Shown: piece by piece, positions 34,325 to 42,640 of the stretch
Position numbering within the stretch: position 1 is the stretch's first letter
Layout: every line of letters begins with the position of its first letter
Notes under the pieces: generated by a model
The model's database searches: none
Told to the model about the DNA's origin: nothing
The model's input: only the letters and a program-made list of their open reading frames with translations
Program-made: the position numbers and the translations under genes
Assembly: GCF_022347765.1 (NCBI RefSeq)
Contig: NZ_JAKRFZ010000006.1
Span: 186,001-250,000, forward strand
DNA from: Pseudoalteromonas sp. OOF1S-7
Lineage (GTDB): Bacteria > Pseudomonadota > Gammaproteobacteria > Enterobacterales > Alteromonadaceae
Direction of reading: 5' to 3'
Length of the DNA: 64,000 nt

Positions 34325-36745
34325 TTACAGCAACCGCCTGGTAGGCACATATTGGCGGGCTGTCACCAGGCTGATAGCCACCAGAGTCACCATCACACCG
34401 CCCAGGCTTATCGCAATGAGTGTTGGGCTGGGCGAAAACACCATTAACGTTTTAAGCCAGGGCCAGCTCAGGCCAACTGAGATAACCGCAAACGCAATAC
34501 TCATCAGTGCGGGTTGCAAAAACGCACGGACTCTTGCCTGCAAAACCTGGCGACGTTTTGCACCCAGCATCAGGTGTACTTTAACCACGCTCTGTTGCAG
34601 ATAGGCTGCATAACTTTGCAGACTGTATATACCATACGCGGTAATGGTCAGGATCAGCAGATTGACGAAGACCAGCAGCCAGGTGGTGATCCGCCGGTAT
34701 TGATGCGCGTGGGCCACTTCATCGTCCAGCGCCCGCCACTGAGTGAGCACAAATTGTGGGGGCTGCTGTTGCAGCAGTGTGCTGAGCTGTGTTTTGCTCA
34801 GCGTCAGCCCGGGTGCCAGTTTCACCAGCAGGTAGGTGGCTGAGCCAAAATTAGGCAAGTAAAAGCGTGCGGGTGGCACAGGTTTACCCGGCAGTTGCAA
34901 ATCGTCAATAACAGCAATGATGCGCTGGGGTTTTGAGCCATCAATTTCCAGGGTTTTACCCAGCACCTCGCCACCGAGCTTTTGGGCAAACGTACGGTTG
35001 ACTATGACCACCGGGCGTTGCTCGTCAATGTCTTGTTCGGTGAATGTGCGCCCGGTAACGAGGCGTTGTGCCAGCACCGTAAAGTAGTCCTGATCCACGT
35101 TACGATGAAATGGCAGGTAACGGGTATCCCGCCAGGGGGCGGTGACGTTAAATTGAAAGTCGTCTTTGAGCGGAGTGCGGGCAAAACTGGCGGCCACCAC
35201 TCCGGGCTCTTGTAATAAGGCTTGTTTAAAGGCCTTGGCCATCGGGGCATATGCAGACCACCCTTGCCAGTCCAGTGTAGCGACGTTAAATTCCAGCTCA
35301 TAAACTTGCTGTGTTTCGAACCCCAGCGGATGACTTAGTTGTTTGAGATTATCCCAGACCAACTGCGCACAGATCAAAATAGCCAGAGAGACCAGCAACA
35401 CCTGTGAGGCGACAAAGCGCCGGATGGTGGTCTGGGACAATTGTGCAGCCTGGCCTTTGCCGCTGCGTCTGAGGCTGCGCATCAGGGTGTCTGACTGACA
35501 ATGTCTGTGGCTCAAGGCCATAAATAAAGCCAGGATAGCGATCCCCAACAGGCTTGCCAGCAAAACCATCGGCCAGTTGAGCGCCAGTTGTTCGCTCTGA
35601 TAGATAAACTGAGATAGCCATGCCGCGCTGTATTGTAACGTCAAATGTGTTACGCCTAAAGCGAGCATAACTGCCGGAGCGATGAGCAAGAGTAACTGAC
35701 AAGTTAAGGTATTACGCAGCGCTGCGTAGTTTGCGCCAACCACTGAGCGTACGGCCAGCTGATGTCGACTTTGTAGTAGCTGGAGTAAATACAGCTGTGC
35801 CAGGTTTAGGCTTGCCAGCAACAGCAACGTCAGCGTACAGGCAAATACAATTAAAATAACCGGGTGGTCGCCACGCAGTGCAGCTGTCAGAGGTTGTCCT
35901 GTCAGGCGGGTTTGCCAGTCTCTGAGGTGTTCTGGTGCGTACAAGGCTGCCAACTCGTTGGTTTTACCCTGCAACTCAGTCAGTTTCTCCTGTGCTGTTT
36001 GTGCACGTAGTAGCACGCGTATGTGAGGATCTGGGCTTTGCCAGTAGCCTTTGTATTCAGAGTTGTTGTAGCGCCAGGGAAGCCAGAGATCAGGTTGCCA
36101 GCCAGCTTTGAACAGCTCGGGCGCGTGATAATCTTGACTGACGACGCCACGGATTGGGTGATTGACACCATTGATATTAAGGTGGTGCTGTAATATGTCT
36201 GGCGTACCGCCGAAGGCGCTTTGCCACAGCGCAAAACTGATCACCGCACCTTGCGGTTGCACATCTGGTGTAGCCAAAAATTGATTGCTATGGCCGTGTA
36301 TCAATTGTGCTCCCAGCAAAGCTTGCCAGTCGCCACTGACATACGCGGTGTTAATTTTTTCCTGGTAGCCTGTCGTCAGTGGGACTTCCTCTGCGTAGTA
36401 AAAGGTCAGCAACGGGTTTGTGTATAATGTACCACCTGATGCTAAAGCAGGCTGTAACATCGCGCGCTGCAGTTGCGCAATAGCAGGGTAGGGCCAGCCA
36501 TGATCGTTTAGTTCGGCAGCACTGGCCTGGCGATGATGATCAAGCATCAGGATATGCTGCGGCTGAGGGTAGGGCAGCGGCTTAAACCAGATATGATAGA
36601 GCAGGGCAGCTACACAGAGCACAGCACTGAGTGTCAGTGTCAGCAAGGCAAGCATGCTAATGGCCCAGCGCGGATGTTGGCGCAGCTGCATAAGCGCTGG
36701 CTGTAAACAGGTGAACCAGATAAAGTCGCGATAGCGCTGTAGCAT
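34325..36745 (-). CDS. Orphan FtsX/MacB-type ABC permease (duplicated, ADOP-like)
   Basis: An 806-residue inner-membrane protein with the duplicated layout of MacB/FtsX permeases. A first helix at about residues 28-50 (ISMLALLTLTLSAVLCVAALLY) precedes a MacB_PCD-like periplasmic domain (about 55-275). Three helices follow (about 290-420), then a second helix (about 445-465), a second periplasmic domain to about 680, and three C-terminal helices (690-795). No ABC ATPase lies beside it, which is the situation described for duplicated orphan permeases. Cargo is unknown; relatives move lipoproteins, peptides or drugs or act mechanically. A terminator follows the stop codon. Confidence 0.85.
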   Translation of the reverse strand: MLQRYRDFIWFTCLQPALMQLRQHPRWAISMLALLTLTLSAVLCVAALLYHIWFKPLPYPQPQHILMLDHHRQASAAELNDHGWPYPAIAQLQRAMLQPALASGGTLYTNPLLTFYYAEEVPLTTGYQEKINTAYVSGDWQALLGAQLIHGHSNQFLATPDVQPQGAVISFALWQSAFGGTPDILQHHLNINGVNHPIRGVVSQDYHAPELFKAGWQPDLWLPWRYNNSEYKGYWQSPDPHIRVLLRAQTAQEKLTELQGKTNELAALYAPEHLRDWQTRLTGQPLTAALRGDHPVILIVFACTLTLLLLASLNLAQLYLLQLLQSRHQLAVRSVVGANYAALRNTLTCQLLLLIAPAVMLALGVTHLTLQYSAAWLSQFIYQSEQLALNWPMVLLASLLGIAILALFMALSHRHCQSDTLMRSLRRSGKGQAAQLSQTTIRRFVASQVLLVSLAILICAQLVWDNLKQLSHPLGFETQQVYELEFNVATLDWQGWSAYAPMAKAFKQALLQEPGVVAASFARTPLKDDFQFNVTAPWRDTRYLPFHRNVDQDYFTVLAQRLVTGRTFTEQDIDEQRPVVIVNRTFAQKLGGEVLGKTLEIDGSKPQRIIAVIDDLQLPGKPVPPARFYLPNFGSATYLLVKLAPGLTLSKTQLSTLLQQQPPQFVLTQWRALDDEVAHAHQYRRITTWLLVFVNLLILTITAYGIYSLQSYAAYLQQSVVKVHLMLGAKRRQVLQARVRAFLQPALMSIAFAVISVGLSWPWLKTLMVFSPSPTLIAISLGGVMVTLVAISLVTARQYVPTRRLL

Positions 36746-37093
36746 AGTGAATATCCCTTGTACGGTCGGTGATCAGAACTGAGTCTACAGCAAAGAATGG
36801 TCCAGAAAAATTGTATAACAATAACAAATAGTTATATATTTCATGCTGTCACTTATTACAAAAGCGGACCGCCAGTCCGGAATGAGACGAATCAGCATAA
36901 TTAAGTAGCCCATCTTGAGGCGGGGAAACTTCGCGAGCATGAACAAAAATTTGGGGGCCTGTGTCTAAGGTCTCGGCTCTTAACAGGCCGTTTTTCAAAC
37001 AGTGATTGACAGACTGAGTCTCTCCAGTGATTTTGCATTAATGCGGGTTGGTATTGTTATGGTGCTATTAACTATCAGGCAGGGAGAATAATC
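36746..37093. other. 348-base gap between divergent genes
   Basis: No gene is supported here. It holds the divergent promoters of the FtsX-like and amidohydrolase genes. A weak hairpin GGCCTGT...ACAGGCC-GTTTTT (36956-36995, loop of 20) could be the terminator of a lost gene or small RNA. A minus-strand frame at 36788-36940 has no ribosome site and is not called. Confidence 0.4.
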
Positions 37094-38209
37094 ATGAGAG
37101 TAAATAAGTTGCGTGCAGTTTTGCTGACGGTGGCCTTGGCGTCTTTGATGTCCGGCTGTCAGAGCACGGGCAGTCAACGTTATCTGGCACAGTTTAAATC
37201 GGATCCTGCTCAGGCCTGCTATGATCGAGCAACACAGCCCTATACATTTGTGGTAGACGCGCATGCGCACTTTCGTCCTTTTGGAGGGGAGGCGGTGCCT
37301 TACTCTGAATTGATTGGTTATTTTCAGCCTGCTGGCGTGTTGTTTGTGAATGTGTTTGGTATCGGGCAGATGTTCAGCGCACAAAGTGGTTGTCAGCGTT
37401 TTTCATTGTGCCCGAAGGGGGAAATCAAGCCAACCATCAGAAACGATGTTATCAACGCATCCAATGCGCTGCTGCATCCGAGTACTGATATACACCTGAC
37501 GTTGTCGATGAGTTTTGCCAATCTCAGTGAGCCGCAGCGTATAGTGCAGCAAATGACATTACTGGACGACGAGTTTGGGCCGGCATTTACCTGGATGGGA
37601 GAGGTGAATCTGGTTAAACAAGCATTGTTTGACCACTCACACCGGGCAACAGATCCTGCGCAAATAGATGACTGGGCACCGTTTATGGCCAGGCTCAGAT
37701 CGCCAGATAGCGGCAGGGCACCTATGCCGTTATCTATTCACGCCGATATTGGCTCCGATCTGGAGCCAACCAGGTATTTGTTTTTGATGGAAAACGTACT
37801 GTCACGCTATCCAGACAACCCGATTGTCTGGGTTCATATGGGGTTGTCGCGGGAGCAAACTAAGCTGGATCCGCAGCAACACATAGCGATATTATCCCGG
37901 CTGTTAGATACCTATCCAAACCTGATACTGGACATTTCGTGGCGGGTTTTGTACGAGTCGTATTTTCGTCATGCGGCGATACGTGAGCAGTACGTGGCGT
38001 TTTTTAATCGCTATCCAAAACGCATTCTGACCGGCAGCGATTTTGTGGCAGCAAAAGGCTATAAGTTGCGGGACTATCGGCGTGAAGTCGAGATCAATAG
38101 CCGTATCAATCAGTACCTCAGCGATGAAGCGTTTCGTAATATTGCGCTGGGTCAGAACTATTTTGACTTAATGGGACTAAGCTATCGGGCGCCTGAGATA
38201 TGCCAATAA
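37094..38209 (+). CDS. Amidohydrolase-family lipoprotein
   Basis: A 371-residue protein with a lipoprotein signal (LASLMSGC, Cys22) and an amidohydrolase-2-like TIM barrel. Metal-site residues appear in order: DAHAHFRPFGG (the HxH motif after strand 1), SIHADIGSD, VHMGLSREQ and LTGSDFVA (the Asp after strand 8). This is the pattern of amidohydrolases and metal-dependent decarboxylases. The lipobox with Gln after Cys predicts an outer-membrane, periplasm-facing lipoprotein. GGGAG precedes the ATG. It is convergent with the small peptide gene at 38266-38436 and ends in a shared hairpin. Substrate is unknown. Confidence 0.8.
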   Translation: MRVNKLRAVLLTVALASLMSGCQSTGSQRYLAQFKSDPAQACYDRATQPYTFVVDAHAHFRPFGGEAVPYSELIGYFQPAGVLFVNVFGIGQMFSAQSGCQRFSLCPKGEIKPTIRNDVINASNALLHPSTDIHLTLSMSFANLSEPQRIVQQMTLLDDEFGPAFTWMGEVNLVKQALFDHSHRATDPAQIDDWAPFMARLRSPDSGRAPMPLSIHADIGSDLEPTRYLFLMENVLSRYPDNPIVWVHMGLSREQTKLDPQQHIAILSRLLDTYPNLILDISWRVLYESYFRHAAIREQYVAFFNRYPKRILTGSDFVAAKGYKLRDYRREVEINSRINQYLSDEAFRNIALGQNYFDLMGLSYRAPEICQ

Positions 38210-38233
38210 CGACAGTTGTACTCGATGTGTAAA

Positions 38234-38254
38234 TGACCCCGATATGCGGGGTCA
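38234..38254. terminator. Hairpin between convergent amidohydrolase and peptide genes
   Basis: TGACCCCG-loop-GGGGTCA type hairpin with 7-8 pairs lies 24 bases past the amidohydrolase stop and 12 bases past the peptide stop. T-runs are poor, so the terminator call is moderate. Confidence 0.5.
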
Positions 38255-38265
38255 GACAGCGCGTA

Positions 38266-38436
38266 TCAGTGGCAATAAAAAGTCACAAATGTGTGGGTGT
38301 TACACTGACCAACGGTGTCACAAAAGTGGCTTGGCGGTGGTGCCGCACCACCAACCTGGGGTGTCAATGCTGCGTCCAGTCCTTTTGCCTCGTTTGACAG
38401 TTGCTTTACATGCTTTTTGTTTAATTGTAATTTCAT
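38266..38436 (-). CDS. 56-residue RiPP-like precursor peptide
   Basis: The frame starts ATG at 38436, 7 bases after AAGGAA, and encodes 56 residues. Leader-like part: MKLQLNKKHVKQLS (1-14), a variable stretch, then TPQVGG (25-30). Core-like part: AAPPPSHF, then Cys39, Cys45 and Cys55 among several Thr. A second peptide at 51640-51813 shares MKxxLNKKxxKxLS, TPxxGG and a Cys at position 55, but a different core, which supports both as real. The leader is reminiscent of small peptides labelled class I lanthipeptide in Bacteroidetes and gammaproteobacteria; that similarity is from memory. No LanB/LanC, radical SAM or YcaO enzyme is near. It follows an S41 peptidase gene by 104 bases on the same strand, after a 7-bp hairpin. 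A signalling or antimicrobial role is a guess. Confidence 0.6.
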   Translation of the reverse strand: MKLQLNKKHVKQLSNEAKGLDAALTPQVGGAAPPPSHFCDTVGQCNTHTFVTFYCH

Positions 38437-38451
38437 CGTCTTTTCCTTAGT

Positions 38452-38489
38452 TAAGTTGTGTTGCTTTTTTCAGCAACACCTTTAACTTA
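38452..38489 (-). other. Hairpin between S41 peptidase and peptide gene
   Basis: GTGTTGC-8-GCAACAC with outer arms TAAGTT/AACTTA. On the minus strand, the loop reads TGAAAAAA and the hairpin lies just before the AAGGAA ribosome site of the peptide, so it may be an attenuator, a processing site or a leaky terminator. Confidence 0.45.
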
Positions 38490-38539
38490 GTGGGTAAAGA
38501 CTGAACTGGCAATGGCCTGTTTGTAACATTTTTTACGCA

Positions 38540-39808
38540 TTAATCTGCATGATTCTTGTTGTGCCAGTCCAGTGCTGTTTGTAGCGTTGCGTCCTGCTCC
38601 TGATTGTGTTGTTGCTGTTTAACCACTATATCCGGCATAAAGGCCTCTCTCGGCGTGCCATTAATATGATAGAGCTTTTCTCTGGGTAACATGTAGCTGA
38701 GCTGACTGTGTGGCAGGGTTTCACTGTATATGGCACCCAGTAGTTGTGACATTTGTGTGCCAATGACCGTCGCCCGGCCCATGCCATGCAAGCCTATGGT
38801 CAGGCCTTCTCCCATGCTGCCAGTCCATTTGTTGCAAAGTACAATTAACGGTTTGTCATACTGGAAGTCGCCACGGGGAAACACAAACTCCTGCCAGGCG
38901 CGTTTCACACCAAACTCTCGCTCGATAGAGACCAACTCATGTGTCTGATATGCCTGACGAGATTTAATAAAGCGGCTCATAATGCCTCTTGCCACTTCTG
39001 TGTTGCCTCCACTTGGCGTGTGACGTAGATCGAGGATCATGGCCTGGGTATCTTTCAGCTGTTCCATTGCCAGGTCAAAAGCCCCGATCAACGCGTTATT
39101 GCCCAGGCTGTTTTCCGGGCGAATATAGCCAATTGTGCCAATGCGTTTTTGAGTTAGTAAGGGCTTTTCTGCGATCACATCCTGCACGATGGCTTCAATA
39201 TCCAGTAGTTTAATTTCAGTCTTATGTTGCCAGCGTACTTCCAAAGAGAGTGTTTGCTTTCGTTTGCCGGTTAACAGGCGATTCAGTACCCAGCTTTTTG
39301 CTGTATCAAATCCAGAAGTATTCGCTTGTTCAATGGCCTGCTCGATGGGGGTGCCATCGACTCTCAGGATCTGCATGCCTGCGCGGAAGCCCTGCTGGTA
39401 AGCTGATTCGGCAAAGGGAACCGCGGTGATAATAGCTTGCCCATCGCGCCATTCGGCCCACAAGCCGGTTGCCGTGGGCATTGGCAGGTAATAGTCTTTT
39501 GGTCGTGGTGTAACGTCAGCGTGATGATCAAACCAATGTTCCAGGCAGTAATTAAGTCTCCCTGACAGTTGCAGCTTGCTTTTGATTGCAACACTTTGAT
39601 GACGAACACACTGCTCAAAAGTAGCAAAATTGGTCGGCTTATCATCACGGTAGGCGTATCCGAGCCGGACATAGTCAATAAAACTCTGGAGATCCTGTTG
39701 TATTTGTGTGGGTGTAAGAAGGTTTTGCTTATCATCTGTTTTAGTGGCGGCTGAAGCATTGCTCATGCCACAGGCTGCCAGAAGTGTTGCGACGAGTAGT
39801 GAACGCAT
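38540..39808 (-). CDS. S41-family (C-terminal-processing-like) exported peptidase
   Basis: A 422-residue exported protein. The N-terminus has a signal with a possible lipobox (LLAAC, Cys13). The central region (about 115-165) resembles a PDZ domain (AYQQGFRAGMQILRVDGTPI). The S41 catalytic domain follows, with ILDLRHTPSGGNTEVA and the nucleophile Ser331 in KWTGSMGEGL, the equivalent of the SAGE-type motif. The C-terminal GTPREAFMPDIVV fits tail-specific/tricorn-like proteases. It begins 26 bases after a small membrane protein gene and is followed by the 56-residue peptide gene, so the three may be one operon. Cleaving peptides in the periplasm is expected from the family; acting on the neighbouring peptide is speculation. 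Confidence 0.85.
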   Translation of the reverse strand: MRSLLVATLLAACGMSNASAATKTDDKQNLLTPTQIQQDLQSFIDYVRLGYAYRDDKPTNFATFEQCVRHQSVAIKSKLQLSGRLNYCLEHWFDHHADVTPRPKDYYLPMPTATGLWAEWRDGQAIITAVPFAESAYQQGFRAGMQILRVDGTPIEQAIEQANTSGFDTAKSWVLNRLLTGKRKQTLSLEVRWQHKTEIKLLDIEAIVQDVIAEKPLLTQKRIGTIGYIRPENSLGNNALIGAFDLAMEQLKDTQAMILDLRHTPSGGNTEVARGIMSRFIKSRQAYQTHELVSIEREFGVKRAWQEFVFPRGDFQYDKPLIVLCNKWTGSMGEGLTIGLHGMGRATVIGTQMSQLLGAIYSETLPHSQLSYMLPREKLYHINGTPREAFMPDIVVKQQQHNQEQDATLQTALDWHNKNHAD

Positions 39809-39834
39809 GACTATCCTTAATGTTGTAAGTTTTG

Positions 39835-40422
39835 TTATTGGCCTGCCAGTCGCTCTTCATATTCGTCCTGCAATTGCTGGTAATCCTGTACCGACAGCTC
39901 AGCGCTTTGATATCGACGCTCCAGGATCAGTAATTGCTTGATGTAGCGCATACTGGCAATAAAAACTTCAGGTTCAACCTTTTTAGAGCGCTGCAAGATG
40001 ATCAGATGCTCATTGAGTTCGCTTAACCCTTCCAGGGAAAGGTTTTTGCTGACCAGATTCTGGGTGAGCATATTGTCCAGGTATTGGGGGTAAACGAGTG
40101 GATTGCGGGCAAAAAATGCTTGCTTGTCGCCATATTCTTCGATGTTTTGCTGGTAGGCCTCATGAAGGCTGATACTATAATCCAGGCTTTCCTCAACGAC
40201 GGCTTCTGCAGCGTGGAGCACCTTAATCAGATCTTTGATTTCTTTTCGATCTGCGTCGTAATTACTGATCGCAATTGCCAGTAATACACCCACTAAGGTT
40301 GCAATTAACGTCAGGATAAAATTACAGGCGACCTCGTAACGGTGGGTAAAGGCTTTAAACCTGGAAGTGAACAATAGGGCGCTGAGAGCCAGCAATACGA
40401 GTGTCAAAATGATGTACAGCAT
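39835..40422 (-). CDS. Hypothetical membrane protein with coiled coil
   Basis: A 195-residue protein with two N-terminal helices (LYIILTLVLLALSALLF, residues 2-18; FILTLIATLVGVLLAIAIS, 35-53) and a long, charged helical remainder (ELNEHLIILQRSKKVEPE, YQQLQDEYEERLAGQ) probably in the cytoplasm or periplasm. The layout resembles DUF-type proteins whose second helix ends in a short NYDADRK motif. No enzymatic motif is visible. It lies 26 bases upstream of the S41 peptidase gene on the same strand, which suggests a shared transcript. Confidence 0.6.
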   Translation of the reverse strand: MLYIILTLVLLALSALLFTSRFKAFTHRYEVACNFILTLIATLVGVLLAIAISNYDADRKEIKDLIKVLHAAEAVVEESLDYSISLHEAYQQNIEEYGDKQAFFARNPLVYPQYLDNMLTQNLVSKNLSLEGLSELNEHLIILQRSKKVEPEVFIASMRYIKQLLILERRYQSAELSVQDYQQLQDEYEERLAGQ

Positions 40423-40549
40423 AATGGGATATTTTTAGTTGTTTTATGCGTAAGATATTGACTTTGAGTATGAAGTGCAACCAAATGACAAAAAGAGGGT
40501 GAAGTTTGCCTGGCTGGCGACTGGTAAAGGCTTCACCCTGCTCGCAAAT

Positions 40550-41584
40550 CTAAAGCCGTTCTGCCACCTTGCTATTTGCGTGTGTATCCAGCCACTGTAC
40601 CAGGGTGTCCAGCGCACCCGGCGCGAAATCATCGGCACTTAAATACAGTGCTGCCCGCATTGGCAGGTCGGTTTTGAGCAGGCTGTGGGATGCGTTACTG
40701 ATCACCTTCTGCTCCAGTGTATCTGCTGCGCCCACTGTGCTGGCAAACACCTGCTGACTGTGTTCCACATCCACTCGCATATCTGAATCGCCAAACAGTG
40801 CCAGCACAGGAAATTGAATATGCGCAAACCCGCGGCTAACATCCGAGTCGATGTTGGCACGGACAAAGTTAAAGCGGGCTTCATCCTCCAATGGTTCTGC
40901 CATAAATGGATGTAGGTGTAAGTCGCTGCCCCGGTAGGCATCAAATCCGGCCTTGAACAGCTGGTATTCCAGCGTTGTGAGCTCATTAATTTCCTGCCAA
41001 ATGCCAGTGTCGTCGGCATGGATTTTCTCTTCTTCTATCAGGCGCAGCCACATCATGTACTGGCTTTGTTCTCGCCAGTTGGCTGCACCCCCTACCAGCG
41101 CGGCAAATTTTAACTCAGGCTCATTACCCAGTTCGGCCAGCACCCAGCTTGCCTGGCTGAAGCCAAGCAAGCCTATCGGGTTATCCGGGTAGCCATTTTG
41201 CCTGAGATAGCGAATTGCACTGCGGACTTCCTCTGCGCGCTGAAGCATTGTTTGCGCCAGCCAGTCGCCGCTTGAATTACCAATGCCGGGTTTACTCCAC
41301 GACATCGTGGCGTATCCTTTGTCGGTGAGTGTTGTGATAATGGGGTCGAAGTAGCCATGGGCGCTGTGATCCATCGCGCCATCACCATGTACAAGCAGGA
41401 CAATGGCATCTCGGCTCTGATGTCTTTTGGGGGTGACCAGCCGGGCTTCTAACGTGTTGGTGTCGGCGTTGAATGCGATAAGGCGGTCCTCAACTTGCTC
41501 CTGATTACTGTTATGGCAGCCACTGAGTAAACACAGTGCCATGCAGGCGCAGGCAACCAATACAGCAGTACTCCATCTGGACAT
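40550..41584 (-). CDS. Alpha/beta hydrolase lipoprotein
   Basis: A 344-residue protein with a lipoprotein signal (ALCLLSGC, Cys22) and an alpha/beta hydrolase domain. LLVHGDGAMDHSAHGYFDP carries the oxyanion region, the nucleophile elbow is GLLGFSQASW (Ser), ALFGDSDMRVDVEHSQ carries the acid, and SNASHSLL the His. It resembles dienelactone hydrolase/acyl-CoA thioesterase-like exported esterases. It lies 127 bases ahead of the coiled-coil membrane protein gene on the same strand. The substrate is unknown; an ester or peptide in the periplasm is likely. Confidence 0.85.
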   Translation of the reverse strand: MSRWSTAVLVACACMALCLLSGCHNSNQEQVEDRLIAFNADTNTLEARLVTPKRHQSRDAIVLLVHGDGAMDHSAHGYFDPIITTLTDKGYATMSWSKPGIGNSSGDWLAQTMLQRAEEVRSAIRYLRQNGYPDNPIGLLGFSQASWVLAELGNEPELKFAALVGGAANWREQSQYMMWLRLIEEEKIHADDTGIWQEINELTTLEYQLFKAGFDAYRGSDLHLHPFMAEPLEDEARFNFVRANIDSDVSRGFAHIQFPVLALFGDSDMRVDVEHSQQVFASTVGAADTLEQKVISNASHSLLKTDLPMRAALYLSADDFAPGALDTLVQWLDTHANSKVAERL

Positions 41585-41743
41585 AATGATCTCTCCTTTA
41601 ATTAGAATGCGAAACTATCAACAGACTCCTACCATATAGAAAGCCCCGCAAGGTGGGTGTAAAGCCGTGTGGAAAGTTGTAATTAGCTGTAAAAATTAAG
41701 CCTGGGTAAAGGCGGTTGGCTTGTCACTGTGATGGTTTTTTAC

Positions 41744-41781
41744 AGGTAAACACTTTTGCTGTATAGCAAAAGTGTTTACCT
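41744..41781. promoter_or_regulatory. Perfect 17-base inverted repeat upstream of DJ-1 gene
   Basis: Arms 41744-41760 and 41765-41781 (AGGTAAACACTTTTGCT and its complement) flank a GTAT loop. The next T-run is about 15 bases away, so a simple terminator is unlikely. Its position, 112 bases before the DJ-1-like gene, suits either an operator or a long RNA hairpin. The rest of the 308-base gap (41585-41892) holds nothing else I can support. Confidence 0.55.
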
Positions 41782-41892
41782 CCTCCGTCTATTATCATTT
41801 TTTGAGAAATAATCTACAGTGAGTACTCATAGCGCGTTGCTGATAAAACGTACTGGCACTGCGCATCCGATCACATCATTCAGGAGGATACA

Positions 41893-42567
41893 ATGAAAAA
41901 AGTACTCATACCGGTCACAAACCATGCAACCTTAGGTGACACAGATCAGGCGAACGGTACCTATGCCCCTGAGCTGACCCATGTTGTGCACGTATTAAAA
42001 GCGCAAGGCATTGGCTATGAACTGGCGTCTATTCAGGGGGGTGAGGTGCCTCTATATGGCACTGACGCAGAAGGCGATCAGATCAATCGGCAGATGCTCG
42101 AAGATGCTGAGTTACAGGCCAAAATTGCCAACACGATGAGTGTGTCTGAACTGAAAATTGGCGATTATGACGCCATCTTTTACCCTGGAGGCTTTGGACT
42201 GCTCAGTGATCTGGCCACTGACGAACAGTTTGCCACGCTGGCGGCAACGCATTACGAAGCCGGCGGGGTGATTGCTGCGGTGTGTCATGGTCCCGCAGCA
42301 TTGCTTCCCATTACTCTGAGTAATGGGAAGCCGCTCATCGCAGATAAATCAGTTACTTGCTTTACCCGCGAAGAAGAAATTGATTTTGGTACCATCAGCA
42401 GCATTCCGTTTTTGCTGGAAGAAGCCATTGCCCGCAAAGCGGCGCAGTACCGTAAGGTTCAGCCGTGGCAGGAATTCGTGATTGAAGACGCGGGCCTGAT
42501 CACCGGGCAGAATCCGGCCAGTGCACACGCTGTGGGCGTTGCCCTCGCTCAGCATCTTACACAGTAA
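41893..42567 (+). CDS. DJ-1/PfpI-type (Hsp31/glyoxalase III-like) protein
   Basis: A 224-residue protein of the class I glutamine amidotransferase-like/DJ-1 superfamily. Motifs are IFYPGGFGLLSDL, the nucleophile elbow AAVCHGPAAL with Cys131 followed by His, SVTCFTREEE, and GLITGQNPASA at the C-terminus. This matches the Hsp31/YajL/HchA-like group (glyoxalase III or deglycase/chaperone activities are reported for relatives). CAGGAGGATAC precedes the ATG. A GST gene follows 73 bases later, suggesting a shared electrophile-detoxification role. The perfect inverted repeat upstream may regulate the pair. Confidence 0.85.
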   Translation: MKKVLIPVTNHATLGDTDQANGTYAPELTHVVHVLKAQGIGYELASIQGGEVPLYGTDAEGDQINRQMLEDAELQAKIANTMSVSELKIGDYDAIFYPGGFGLLSDLATDEQFATLAATHYEAGGVIAAVCHGPAALLPITLSNGKPLIADKSVTCFTREEEIDFGTISSIPFLLEEAIARKAAQYRKVQPWQEFVIEDAGLITGQNPASAHAVGVALAQHLTQ

Positions 42568-42640
42568 ATATACCATGAATACGCTGGTCGTTTCTCTGAC
42601 GGATACGGCTGGCCCGCTTAGATAAGGATCCCAGTAAGTT

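Noticed and set aside
36788..36940. Minus-strand frame of about 50 codons
   Set aside because: No ribosome site and low-complexity end; not supported as coding.
38244..38450. Plus-strand frame opposite the 38.3 kb peptide
   Set aside because: No ribosome site, and the minus-strand peptide has a ribosome site and a relative at 51.7 kb.
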